A stretch of 64,000 nt of DNA from Quillaja saponaria (GCA_029379385.1 CM055611.1:15880062-15944061); one strand, 5' to 3'; numbered from the stretch's first letter, positions 45,890-57,689 are shown. Made by a program: numbers and translations. The notes: generated by a model from the sequence alone, not told the origin.

Positions 45890-47400
45890 TAATATGCATC
45901 ACATCATACATTACAAATCTTGTTTTTATTTTTTATTTATATGTTTGTATAACATTAAAAATTTGTTATTATTTTAAATAAAATTTTATAGTAAACGAGA
46001 AAGTGTTCACCTTCATATGAATTTTATTCTTTAGATCGTGTGCATTTTATGAAAAATCAACAACCAATTTTTTTTGACATCAACATTTATCTTTTGAGTA
46101 AAACACTTTTTTTTTTTTTTTAGAGATTTATTAAAATAATATTAAGATCTAAAATTTAGATTATATGACACTCACCGTCTTTAAATTTATAAAATAACTA
46201 ATGGAATGAAAAATAATTAGAAAAATACTGTAAAAAAAATTATATTTTAAAATTTAGCATTGTTAATTGAGTACTAAATGCTTACTTTGTTTTTTATTTT
46301 TTATTATTTTTTATTGCAACCTCTATTTTTACTTATTTTTCTTCATAGCAATACTTTATGTTAAATTTATTTTTTTAATTTTAATTTATTTTTCTAATTA
46401 AAAAAATAATTTACACATATATAAGTAAATTAATTTTTGTTAGTGATACGTCAAAAAGGAAAATAAAACTTATTATATAATTAAAAATTTATAAGTTTTA
46501 GCTTTTAAAATAAGTTAAAATAAAATATCTTCTCATCACTTCCACATTTGTAATTTTTAAAAAGGTTTAGGTTTAAAATATTGATAAAATAGTGTAAAAT
46601 TCCAAATGTTTCATTATTCTTATGCTACGTTTGTAATTTCACATTGATAGAAAAAAATAAAAATTAACTATATCAAAAACTCCAAATGGTAAAAAAATAT
46701 TTTCTCATTACTTTCACATTTGTACTTTTTTTAAAATTTCCAATATTTCATTATTCTTATGCTACATGCACATTAACATTACAAATTTACAATTTGTTTT
46801 GTTTGGAATACCAAATAGATATTTAAGTTCTCAGATAAGAGAAATAGAAAGAAGAACAAAATTGATTTAAAGGATTTGATTGATAACATTTTTTCATCCC
46901 TCAATTGATAATTTTAAAATCTTTCAAGGATTTAATTAATAAAATTAAAAATTGAGAGACAAAATTAATAATTTAGACATGGGATTCAATATTGTAATCC
47001 AGGCAAAAGGCCTAAAATTCCTGTGTCACCAACTCGTTGTCAAATAAAGGACAAATTTGATTTAATTGTTCGGGTTATAATTTTCCAAACAAAAGATCGA
47101 ATTCTGTTTTGATGACAAGTTTAGAACCACAATCTTTTTTAGGTAAAAGGGAGACAAACTTCCTGACAAAAAAAAAAAAGGAGACAAACTTATCAAAGAA
47201 ATATCTAGTAGGTCCCACACGGAAAAGAAAAGAAAAATCGAGAACTAAGAAACCTAAAAACAATCAAGAGGGGCCGGGGCACGGGAAAATTATATGATAT
47301 ATAAAATAGAAAACACGTGGCGACTCCTTAAAATAAAAAATTAATTTGCTTTGTCTCTTGTGCTTTTTTTAGATCTTAGAGTAGACTAGTGACTTGATAT
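45890..47400 (+). repeat. Long AT-rich repeat unit, copy D
   Basis: Starts at 'atgcatcacatcatacatta' (compare 33,038 in copy A) and runs to 'gtggcgactccttaaaa' and 'ttgctttgtctcttgtgct' (compare 42,850). The two 62-codon frames overlapping at 47,075-47,297 on opposite strands are in the A/T-rich tail and are not genes. Confidence 0.65.
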
Positions 47401-47897
47401 ATCCATAATATATTGAATTTCGCATTGTTAAATTCATTGAGATTTGTTAGTATGGTACCAAATTAAATTATAGTCTTCTTCATAGGTAAATTTATTCTTA
47501 TTGAATTATTATGTTGTTTATTATTTTTATATTTATTATATCATCTTAATTCTCAAATATTAATCATATTATATTTTATCAATATTTTTATTCAAATAAA
47601 TTAATAAAGAGTCATCTATTTTTTAATGTCTTGCTCTCAATTTATTAGTTTATAATTTATGCCATAATCATAATTTGTCAAGCTATGCAAATTTAATTAT
47701 ATTTAATTGAAAGTATTTAAAATTTTTACTATTAAATAATAGGATTTCAGATGTAATTATCTTAACATCTGAAATTTGATCCTACTCAATATTTAAAAAA
47801 AATAAAAGATATGAAATTTTTATACTTTCTAGTTGATAAATAATTATATCTACAATAAAATAAAATAAATGCCTGTGTGTCATGTGACCAACATCTG
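47401..47897. other. Upstream region of the DUF247 gene
   Basis: AT-rich DNA with no repeat end recognised. It would contain distal promoter sequence of the downstream gene. Confidence 0.35.
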
Positions 47898-47905
47898 TAT
47901 AAATA
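47898..47905 (+). promoter_or_regulatory. Putative TATA box of the DUF247 gene
   Basis: TATAAATA, 359 bp before the ATG. Transcription would start near 47,930, giving a long leader. A leader intron is possible, with a GT near 48,013 ('aag/gtcaaagt') and an AG near 48,236 ('ttatag/gtt'), but this is unproven. Confidence 0.45.
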
Positions 47906-48263
47906 TCGGAGATTGTAAGTGGCGGCCACTCAAAGTACATTCTTCAATTGTCATATATAATTGAACCTGATCAATTTGTGTTCTGCATAATAGAGGGTGA
48001 TCCATTTTGAAGGTCAAAGTAATTTACTTACTTATTTATTTGATTGATTTATTTATTATTATCTGGATGCATGTATATAATTGAATCTGATAATTTACTT
48101 TTCATTTTAATACATATGCCACGAATTGTGGTTATTCAAAGGCAGCGTATAAGACTCCCTTCTGCTGCTCTCTACATACTCTTTAATTTAGTGAGAAAGG
48201 GTTCTAAACAATTTTGTTTTCCTCACCATGTTTATAGGTTGAAGATCTTGTTCCTGGGTGAAA

Positions 48264-49652
48264 ATGGTGGATGCTTGTGATAGTGGTACTGCTTCAGTGG
48301 AGTATAAAATCCAATCCCAACACATAACCGACTTTCCAGAGACGAAACACGAGGATCTCTGCATTTACAGGGTACCTCCCAACCTTCGTCAAGTGAACCC
48401 GAAAGCCTACACTCCTCAACTTGTCTCAATTGGTCCTTTTCACCACGGAAAGCCTCAATTCAAGGCCATGGAAACACAAAAAACGAGATATTATATTGAA
48501 TTTCAGAAACGAATTAATTCTGGTAGGTCTTTTGGCAATTTCAAAGATAACATTATAAAGACTGTACAGGATATCCGGAAGTGTTATGCAGAAAAATCCA
48601 TGCTGGACGACAAGAAATTTGCTGACATCATTGAATTGGATGCTGTGTTCATTATGGAGTTCTTCTTAAGGTTAAAAGAAAAAAAAAATCAACACAAAGA
48701 TGATTATGTGTTGTCAACACCATGGTTGAAAGAAGGCATAATTCTGGACTTGATATTACTTGAGAATCAGCTTCCAATTAAAGTCTTGAATGAGTTATAT
48801 ACATTTCAGGGTGAAAAGGAATGCAGTACCTTCCTTGATCTTGCCCGTATCATGTATTCAAAACCACCGAATATGAAAATAAAAACTACTGAGGCCGTGA
48901 AGCACTTAACAGACTTGCTAAGATGTTCCTGCATTTCACCCGATTTCCGTCCTGACAACTCGAATGATTCTCTTAATCATAATTCGTCCAGTGCAATCAA
49001 TCCTAGTAGGATCAATTCCCGTCCTGACAACTCAGACGATAATGATAATGATATTCTGTATAGTGCAACGAAATTGCGGGACTCGGGGATAAGTTTCAAA
49101 GCTGTTCAAGGAAGGGACTTGCTTGATATAAACTTCGAGGACAATTGCTGTTTATATTGGCCCTTAAGTTGGTTAACAAGAGACAAGATTGCAAAAGCTC
49201 GTCTTGAAATTCCAAAATTGATTATAGATGATGGAACAGAATGTAAGTTTCGGAACCTCACTGCATTTGAGCAGTGTCGCTATCCCGATAATCAATTTTA
49301 TATATGTGATTACGTTTCGTTTATTGATGGACTAATTGAAACTAAAGAAGATGTGGATTTTCTTTTGGAAAAGAAAATATTTGCTAATTATCTGGGAAGC
49401 AATGATGCAGCTGAAAAAATGGTTAACAGACTTGGCAGAGAACTTGTAACAAGTTCAAGTTGCTACAAAACAAGGATTAGACAACTCAATGCACACTATG
49501 ACAATACTTTGAATCATACCATGGCCACCTTAAGAAGTGTATACTTCAAAGATCTGTGGAGAGCTAGTTCAACTATAGTTGGACTTGCTGTTCTGGCATT
49601 CACCTTTGTTAATTTTTTCCAAGCTATCCTTAAAAAAGTCGAGCTAGTCTGA
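48264..49652 (+). CDS. DUF247 (UPF0481) plant membrane protein
   Basis: Uninterrupted 462-residue frame ending TGA. The start is the ATG at 48,264; the frame is open two codons further up, but from a GTG. The DUF247 domain fills most of the protein: 'IYRVPPNLRQVNPKAYTPQL' at about 34-53, 'SIGPFHHG' at about 55-62, 'IELDAVFIMEFF', 'LLENQLPIKVLNELY', 'LRDSGISFKAV', 'NLTAFEQC' and 'DYVSFIDGLI'. A hydrophobic segment at about 434-454 ('STIVGLAVLAF...') before a short lysine-containing tail predicts a C-terminal membrane anchor. Length is typical for the family, and an intronless CDS is common. A polar, Asn/Asp/Ser-rich insert sits at about 228-272. Function is unknown for most members; in grasses, DUF247 proteins act in self-incompatibility. 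Confidence 0.95.
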   Translation: MVDACDSGTASVEYKIQSQHITDFPETKHEDLCIYRVPPNLRQVNPKAYTPQLVSIGPFHHGKPQFKAMETQKTRYYIEFQKRINSGRSFGNFKDNIIKTVQDIRKCYAEKSMLDDKKFADIIELDAVFIMEFFLRLKEKKNQHKDDYVLSTPWLKEGIILDLILLENQLPIKVLNELYTFQGEKECSTFLDLARIMYSKPPNMKIKTTEAVKHLTDLLRCSCISPDFRPDNSNDSLNHNSSSAINPSRINSRPDNSDDNDNDILYSATKLRDSGISFKAVQGRDLLDINFEDNCCLYWPLSWLTRDKIAKARLEIPKLIIDDGTECKFRNLTAFEQCRYPDNQFYICDYVSFIDGLIETKEDVDFLLEKKIFANYLGSNDAAEKMVNRLGRELVTSSSCYKTRIRQLNAHYDNTLNHTMATLRSVYFKDLWRASSTIVGLAVLAFTFVNFFQAILKKVELV

Positions 49653-49801
49653 ATTATCTTAAAGTTGGTACTTGCTTGGAGTGTAAGTTATGTATTGGAT
49701 TGTATTAATATGGGTGTGTCATAATTGTTTAGTTTAGCTTATGAACTTTATGTTCATGTGGTTTGTTGTATAATGATAATGTAGTAAAGTTATTCCTCTT
49801 A

Positions 49802-49807
49802 AATAAA
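49802..49807 (+). terminator. Putative polyadenylation signal of DUF247 gene
   Basis: AATAAA about 150 bp after the stop codon, in AT-rich DNA. The position fits a normal plant 3' UTR. Confidence 0.45.
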
Positions 49808-49829
49808 TAATGCTATCTCGTCATATTAT

Positions 49830-50300
49830 GTGATTTTTATTCTTCATGTTTTGTTCTCTTTTATGTCATGTGTAAGCTTAGATGTGACACATTTTTATTT
49901 GGTGAGGGAACCGTGTTGTATCTTGTATTAGTGTTTCTTTATCTTCCATTCTACTTATATTTTCTGTGGATGCTTTTAATTATTATTTTTTTATAATATC
50001 TTTTTAAAGAATTTTTATTACCTTTATGTTTGATATTTTTCATTATGATTTGCAATGGCATGCTTGCCCACAAACTATTCACTTGTATGATTCTCAGTAA
50101 ATTTAATATTAGGATCCTCTTTGCATCAAAATAAAATAACATCTGAAATGTACCAAAATGAGAAATTTTGTGTTTATTGTACATTTTATCTATGTACTAG
50201 CTATAATAAATTATTAGTCTAAATAAAAGCTCTGACATGCTTAGCCCAACTATGATAAGCCCATTTTGGTAGATGGGAATCCACTCAAAGCCTAAGCCCA
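49830..50300. other. Intergenic DNA downstream of DUF247
   Basis: AT-rich, no gene. The minus-strand frame at 49,951-50,184 has no family features. Confidence 0.4.
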
Positions 50301-50792
50301 AGCTCATCCCATACAGTCAGACAGAAGAAGCGGTGATTTCAGTGATCAAAATCGAGGAGGGATGGAAATGGAAGGAAGGCAAACCTTGATGAAGCTGAAC
50401 AGACAATAAGAGAAGAGGAAGTGGACCAAATTCAAACTCTATCAAATTGAAGAATGATCTTAACACTTTCAATGAAAAGGATCTTACAGAGGTAGAAATC
50501 TTGAACCATTTTGAGCAAAAGGAAGACACTCATTTCTATTTGACTCCCAATTCTGAAAATGGCGGTGGTGGCTGGCCTACAGCCACAAGGTCACCATGAT
50601 TCTTGTATTTTGGGAACTGAGCGCTTAATGAGATTCCACTTTAATAAATCATTTTATGTTAGTCCTTGCGGTCTTTCTGGTGGTTTAGCTCTCTGGTGGA
50701 AACATACAATAGATAGAGATAAATTGTGCTTGAAAGAATCGTATTCATATGGGCCAAGCATCTTTGAAGTTTCAACTAGTAGGAGGTTGTAG
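50300..50792 (+). pseudogene. LINE fragment: end of ORF1 and start of endonuclease
   Basis: 50,640-50,760 is close in DNA to 56,203-56,325 and encodes 'FYVSPCGLSGGLALWWKHT', a piece of the apurinic-type endonuclease of plant L1 elements, whose 'GRSGGLALLW'-like motif is conserved. Just upstream, 'AVVAGLQPQ' resembles the tail of plant LINE ORF1-like regions. Frames change and stops occur. The fragment ends near 50,790 with no reverse transcriptase. Confidence 0.6.
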
Positions 50793-50879
50793 AAATGGAG
50801 AAATGGTGAAAATTGAGAATTAGGAGGGAGAAAAAAAGAAGAAGGTTGACTTGGGGAAGAAATAAAAAATTTTAGAATC

Positions 50880-52190
50880 ATGGCTAAATTTAAAAGATTC
50901 TATCAAATGACACTTTTCCAAAATACATAGAGATTATATTAGATAAAATAAAACACGTGTACGTGTCCTTTATTTAAAGTTTTAACTAACAAATCAAGAA
51001 ATTTTAGCAAGCCAAGCCCAAGCAACTTGGAGAACTTTGCCTCATAGAAAAGAGAATTGTTAAGGACACATCCATGCTTTTATTGAACGTTTCTTTGCAT
51101 ACCAACTTGGGACCCCTACTTACTATGACTTGACGGGCGTAGTGCCATTAATCATACTCTAACTGCATAAACCTACTTTGGACTCACAATTGTTTTTGTT
51201 TGTTTGTGAATTTTGAACATTAAAAAAAATTATTCCAGTACTGAAATAAAAAGCGGAGACAAAACAATAACAAAAGGTAGGTAAAAAAATTAGATCTTTT
51301 ATAAATAAAAAATTACTATTTTATAAGAAAATACTAAATATATAAAATTTATAACTTATTTAGATAGAGACATTTAGGATACAGGTTTATTGTTAATATT
51401 AAAAATAATGTGCTATTGATATATCCACAGCCAGTCTTTAGAAATCTAACACCTATTTAATATTTAACCTAAAGATTAATTTGGTGGCTAAAAAAGTGTG
51501 CTCTTTTCACAGGTTTCGATTTCACCATTTTGGTTCTGAATGTGTGCTCTCTTCATAGGTTTCAATTTCACCATTTTGCTTTTGATAATCAGTTCAGTGG
51601 GAGTTGCTTGAGCTTTTTTTCTCAAAAATAAGGATAATCCCTCTGACATTCCAAATAATTCTTATAATATATTTACATTCCCAATAACTTATACTTTTAA
51701 AATTTCTTTCCAAATAAATCCTAAATTTTAAATTGAAACTTTTTGTGCCACTTTATTCCTTTTTAAAAAAAAAATTACATAGTATAAAATTAAAAATAAA
51801 AATAAAAATAAAAATTACATAATCATTATTGAAAGAATAAAAAATTAATAAAAGATCTCATTATCCCCTTTCTTATTTATTTAATTTTTTTCAAAAAATT
51901 ATTATTTTCAAATTTACTTGAATTACTATAATTTTCATTGATAAGAGCTACAAATAAATAAATCTAGATTTATTTTGTAAGGAAATTAACACAAAACAAG
52001 TCACATACATATAAATCTCAATTTACTTATGAAGAAAATTGTGAATTTTCTTTTGAAAAATATATTAAAGGAATGATGAATCTCATTAATTTATATATAT
52101 ATAAAAAATCTTTCTACTAATTATTAATTTTAATTTTCTAAATTAAACAATATATTTTAAAAAAACACGATTCGTGTGCACAATTGTATT
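50880..52190. other. AT-rich DNA with one R1 scrap
   Basis: 50,975-51,200 resembles 55,580-55,700 ('ttttaactaacaaat', 'caagcccaagcaacttggag', 'catccatgcttttattg'), and 51,160-51,210 resembles R1. A short near-duplicate pair ('tgtgctctcttcataggttt'-like) lies at 51,498-51,575. Otherwise nothing recognised. Confidence 0.45.
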
Positions 52191-53991
52191 TCAGCTCTAC
52201 TCATTTATTATATTCAATGTAACAACCAAATAACCCCACAACCATTAATAGATGGGGAAAAAAACATAGTACATAATTAATATTGGAGGGAACATCAACA
52301 AACTAGCTCAATATCCCGGTCAATTTCTTGACTTGACTAATAATTGTCACTATTAAACAAGTTGGTATAACATTAAAGTATTAGGTGGCACCTGATGTGT
52401 AATATTTTATTTCTTATTTTGGTTCGAATGAGACCCACTAGATTTGTGAGCTATATCACGAGTGGTATCTCTCTTTTTTCTCATAAATCTCTCATTCGAA
52501 ATGCACCAAATAGGTGCCCTCGCATTTATTACATATTGAATAAGTCAAGCCTACCATATTTATTGTTTTCATGGACATCTATTGGACACTTGTTGGAGTG
52601 ACAATAAATCAAGTTAGTTTATGAACTATTCTTTAAAAGTTTAGATCAAGAAGAGCGAAAGCTTGTGAACCGGTTCGTTTAATTTTATATAATATATTTT
52701 TATTTTTTAAATACAATTATATGTAAAAAAAAATAACATAAATTGTAACTTGTTTTGATTGTAAGTTACCCAAATGAATCTTTGGTAAGTCATGGGCTCA
52801 ACTCCCATTGATTGTAAGACTTTTTTAAAAAAATTTGAAAAAATATTCAAGAATACTTAATAAGTTGAGCTTGATCTTGGATTTAGTATTGTAAGCTCTT
52901 AACGAGCTAAGCCTCGCGAACATGAGCAAGCTCAAATTTGGTCAAAACTTGACGAGTTTCAATGCGTAATAATTATCATTTTGACAGATTAATAATTACA
53001 AATTACAACCTTCCCGGGTCAATAAGCTTACATTAGGGGTAACAATAATTATCTTTTTGACAAATGGGTAATTTAAATGAAGCATATGTCTTCTACCAAT
53101 ATTTGTAAGTCATTCATAAGAGTTGTTATTTAATTTATTGTTAATGTCATAAATCTATACACGTTGGTATTCGGTAAATAAGTTTATTGTACATCTAAAA
53201 TAGAGTTGTGGTTGATGTTAGAGGCACATGACACTTTCTTGTCTACTGATAATGTAAAAACTTTATATATTGGTAGTGAATTAAATATTAATTTTATTCA
53301 TAATTTGTTGTTGTTTATAGAAAACTATATATTGTTTAAACAATTAAATTTGCCAATTAATTATCTTTCTGAAACTACAATTGAATTAAAAAAATATGAT
53401 AATAATTTTTTGAATTTAGGTTACAAAAATGATATTTACGTCAGCTCGATTTTGATTATATGATACTTTAAGTTAGCTGGATTTTGATTTTGGTGTTGTT
53501 TGATTAAAAGAATTAGATGTGTTTTTGTCAAATTGAGGCACTTGACTGTTGTATTATTAAAGAATGATGATTTTAATGATATTTAGAATCTACATATTCT
53601 TAATTCTTACCTGAATTATTGTAGAAAATGATAGTTTAAATTATTTATTTATTTTGAATTTTAATAATGGGTCTAAAAATCAATTTACTAGTTAACCAAC
53701 TAGACCTTCAATAGAGTTGTAGTTATGAAATTAAAGTCTTATTATTTTCTCTAGTCACCTTTACGATCAAATTTTGACTAATTTAAAACAAAATTAAACT
53801 GGATAGGGTTAGATCTTAACCAAATCTAGTTCATTGGCATACCTAGTACACACATTAAACATGCAACCACTTTGGAATAGTCAACTTCTGTAACAAGATC
53901 AACTGCGTAACAACACATAAACCACGTTGGGAAGACGCATTCAATTGATAATTAGAATTATCAAGTTCCTCATTATGTGCTGGTTATCTAA
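52191..53991 (+). repeat. Dispersed R1 repeat, copy at 53 kb
   Basis: Contains the ordered blocks seen in the 3-kb and 8-kb copies: 'aaccccacaaccattaatag' (52,231), 'acattaaagtattaggtg' (52,369), a hAT-like MITE (52,600-52,975), 'catatgtcttctaccaat' (53,081) and the 53,210-53,560 segment shared with 3,030-3,350. The frame at 53,206-53,463 is inside the repeat; related words appear at 3 kb and, inverted, at 55.9 kb. Confidence 0.6.
52600..52975. mobile_element. Decayed hAT-like MITE in R1 (paralogue at 7.64 kb)
   Basis: Right half matches 7,830-8,020 ('aagaatacttaataagt', 'gagcttgatc', 'aaaacttgacgagtttcaat'). Rich in 'gagct/aagct' words. Ends not resolved. Confidence 0.4.
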
Positions 53992-54383
53992 GGCTTAGTT
54001 TGATAATATTGTGACTTTTGAAGAGTTTTTTTGCTCTTCTAACTTTCTTAGAACTGTTTTTAAAATGTCACAACAGTAATGTTTAATAAAATAATATAAA
54101 AACTGCTCTACAAAAAGTAGAAATCACAAAATTATGATTGGTTTGGTAACGTTGTGACTTTTTTTTATTAAAAACTAAATTATTTTAGTTTTTAAAATTT
54201 TTGTGAGCAAAAGTAAACTTTTAAAAATATCCCTTGAAGTACTTTTAAAAGCACTTATTGTTTTTAAAAATTAAGAGCACAAGTACTTCAATTTTATTTT
54301 CTAATCAAATATACAAAAATAAAAATTAATTTATACTATTTATAAGCATAAGCACCTTTCAAAAAATATTATCAAACCAAGCC
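53992..54383. mobile_element. Tourist-like (PIF/Harbinger) MITE, copy 2
   Basis: 392 bp with inverted ends GGCTTAGTTTGATAATATT and AATATTATCAAACCAAGCC, flanked by the 3-bp TSD TAA (53,989-53,991 and 54,384-54,386). Three-base TWA duplications are diagnostic of PIF/Harbinger. It sits inside the R1 copy, whose 'gttatctaa/tgaaccccacaat' sequence continues on either side. Confidence 0.75.
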
Positions 54384-54386
54384 TAA

Positions 54387-54853
54387 TGAACCCCACAATC
54401 ATTAACAGATGGAGAGAAAAAACAGTCAATATTGTAGGGAGCATGAACGAAAAGCACCCTCACTCTATTTTGCAGAGATACTAATTTAATTCAACAAACT
54501 TAACCTATTTTAATGCTTTTCAGTCTTTTACCGTCTCTCTCCTCCAAACTTCTCAAACCTACTCAGATCAATCACAAAAAGAACACTTGCAACTTGCGAT
54601 TATATACTTGTAACCAATGAAATGAGGTCATATGTCAAAGATGATTATCATTAAAATAAGAAATTATCAACTAAATCAATTATATAACTTGACCAATGAG
54701 ACATTGACATGTGTCAGCTAGCTCTCACTAAAAAAAGAGGGAGAAAACACCAATTAGTCAAGTAGACAAGACGATTTTGATTTTATTTCACTTATCACCA
54801 AAATGTATTTTTATTCTTGTAAAAAATAAAATTAAGTCAACACTATAAAAAAA

Positions 54854-54902
<49 letters not shown>

Positions 54903-55575
54903 CTTTATAAAAATATTTTTCTCATGATAATTATTATAATTTTAGTTATGATTATATCTATCTATCTATACTATTCTAAAAATCAAAATACCCTAATAGT
55001 GTCCTATGACTTTAACTTATTCATTTTATCATAAATTTTCTCACAATACACTATATTTATAATTTCTTACTCTTTTAAGTTAAAGGGTATTTTTTATCAA
55101 TTTATTCTATTTGAAAAAAAAAATTAATTTTAAATTTTTTTCAATAATTTCTCAGTTCTTATGTATATTTTAGAAGAAAAAAAAAAAAAAAAAAAAAAAA
55201 AACCACATCTACCCACACCAAATTAAAATATTTTTAAAATTAACTAACTTAAAACTCATTCATTCACAATAACTTTTTAAAACAATAACTTTCTAATTAA
55301 AACAACTCATATGTAATTAGTTAAAAAATATAAATAAAAAATTCTAAACACGCATGTAAGCACGTGATGAGACTAGTGTATATATATATATATTCAAAAT
55401 TAGAATAATCTTTAAAAAATAAAAAATCTAGTCAATTAGAATAAAATATAAAATAATAAAAGTATATATGACTAAAAATATAATATTATAGATTTTTCTG
55501 CTCACTAATAATTTTGTTAAAATAATATTAAAGTTAAATTATATCAGGTGAAGCACCAAACGTCAAAATAAAGTT
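54387..55575. other. AT-rich intergenic DNA
   Basis: After a short R1 remainder to 54,440 there is no gene. It includes poly(A) plus (AT)n at 54,848-54,899, poly(A) at about 55,181-55,202 and (AT)n near 55,378-55,392. Confidence 0.4.
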
Positions 55576-56110
55576 GTACTTCGCTTCTTTCAGTTTTAAC
55601 TAACAAATTGAACTTGAGGATAATTTTAGCTTGCCAAGCCCAAGCAACTTGGAGAATTTTTGGACGAGAATTGCAATGGACATATCCATGCTTTTATTGC
55701 ATGTTACTATTACTACTAGAAAAGTTAGTCATTTGGAAAAATATTCATTGTTACAATATGTAACAAACTATTCCAGGAAACATTTTTTTTTTTTATATCA
55801 AATGTTTGATTTTTTTTTTTTTTAATCCTACCTAATAAAATTATAATTTTTGTATGAATGTTTAATCTATTTTGTGCAGTTTCTTAAAAATAATCAACCA
55901 GCAAGCTTAATTGTTTAAACAATAGCTTTCTATAAGCAACAATAAATTATGAATGAAATTAATAATATCAGTAGATAAGAAAGTATCGTATGTCTCTAAC
56001 ATTAACCACAACTTTTGAAGAAATTTATTGTGACCCCTTATGTGAACTCGTTGATTTAGCGGGTTGTAATATTTGAAGACCCAAAAATGGTTTGGAAATG
56101 TCAAATTTTG
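55576..56110. repeat. R1 pieces, partly inverted, before the LINE
   Basis: 55,580-55,730 matches 50,975-51,090 and 365-420. 55,900-56,010 is the reverse complement of the 53,210-53,345 segment ('gaaagtatcgtatgtctctaa' against 'ttagaggcacatgacacttt'). 56,020-56,120 matches 130-215. Poly(T) runs at 55,784-55,795 and 55,811-55,824. Confidence 0.6.
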
Positions 56111-56999
56111 TTTTGAAAATTCTGAAAAGACAAACTTATCAAAGTGTGTTATTACATTCTGAGATGCGTCAAATAAATGTTCATTTCATTTGCAACTGGC
56201 AATACAATAAATTATTTTATGTTAGTCCTTGCGGTCTTTCTGATGGTTTGCTACTCTGGTGGAAACATACAATAAATATTGAGATAAATTGTGCTTGTAA
56301 CAAATGTATTCATATTGTGTGCACTTCGACTGATTGGAAAGGACAGGGTACGATTGTTACAACCTTTGTGTATGGTCCTCTAATGTTAAATGAAAGAATC
56401 ACGATGTGGAATTCTTTGCGCTCTCTGGTTACAAATCCTTCATCTCCTTGGTTGTGTACTAGAGATTTTAATGATATTTGTTTCAGCAGGAAATGGAGGG
56501 TGGTCTTCTAAAAGTTTCAAGAAAGATTGCGAACTTCCAGACTTTGGTTAATGATTGTGAATTCTTAGATTTGGGCTACAAAGAAATTTCTTTACTTGGT
56601 CAAATAAAAGACCAGATGCAGCTTTTTTGAGAGAACGTTTGGATAAAGACTTTTGCAACCTAGGTTGGCGATCATGTTCCATCATGCACAAGTCTTGGTT
56701 CTCAATGCCATGGGGTCAGATCATCCAACTTTGATAATCAATATGAATGTCAAAAAATCTAAGACTCCTCCTCCTTTAGATTTGAGGCAATGTGGAAAAA
56801 GAGGGTGGATTGTGGGGAAGTTATTCAATATGCTTAAAGCCTTAATATTCTTTTTCTGTCGATTTTACCAATAATTCCAAAACAAAACAAAATGCAAGAC
56901 AGATCATATCAGATGGAGCAGAAGAGCTTTTCCCAACAATAAGAAGAATCTTAATGTCTAACATACTACACTAACCTTTCTCCAGAACAAGGTCCATTA

Positions 57000-57539
57000 A
57001 TGGAAGCCAGGTTGATGGAAGAAGGTCACTTGATCAATGTTATAGATGAAATTTGGAAACAAGAAGAGATTTACTGGCATCAACGTTCCTATGTTAAAAG
57101 TTTAATGGCTGGCGATCAGAAAACTAGGTTTTTTCATGCTACTACTTTTCAAAGACAACAACGAAACAAGATACTGAGAATCAAATCAAATCAAGGCAAC
57201 TGGCTGAAGGAGGACAAGGAGATTGTCCACATCTTTTTAAATCACTTTAAAAGCATTTTCACCACTTTCGGACCAAGAAACTTGGATAATGCTTTAGATC
57301 ATGTACCAAACTTGATAACTGATGAACAAAATAGTATGCTTCTTTTCCCTATTTCTGATCTTGAAATTAAACAAGCTGCTTTTGAATTGGGAGCTCTAAA
57401 AGCCCCTGGTTCGGATGGTTTCTCATGGATATTTTATCATAAATATTGGCATGCAGTGAGAACAACAGTTGTCAAATTAATGAAGGATTTTTTCCTCAAT
57501 GAAACTCCTTTGGAAAAGATCAACTATACCAATTCCTGA
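57000..57539 (+). pseudogene. LINE reverse transcriptase, N-terminal part
   Basis: 179-codon frame: 'EEIYWHQRSYVKSLMAGDQK' (family form: W-QRSR-WL--GD-NT-FFH), 'QRNKILRIK', then 'ALKAPGSDGFSWIFYHKYW', matching the K-APG-DGF motif that opens the RT domain. It breaks at 57,539 by frameshift, and RT continues in other frames. Confidence 0.9.
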
Positions 57540-57689
57540 TTCCAAAAGGAGAAGATCAAGAGGATTTGGGACAATACCATCTAATCTGTTCATGCAATTT
57601 CATCTACAAAGTGATTTTCAAGACTCTTGCAAACAGACTCAAAAAGCTGCTCCCAGTCATTATATCTGAAAATCAATTTTTGTGAGTGA

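Noticed and set aside
48044..48280. 78-codon frame just upstream of the DUF247 start
   Set aside because: No family features; probably leader or intron sequence. Its end overlaps the true CDS in another frame.
53206..53463. 85-codon frame as a gene
   Set aside because: It is inside the R1 repeat and is broken in the 3-kb copy; kept only as a finding about the repeat.
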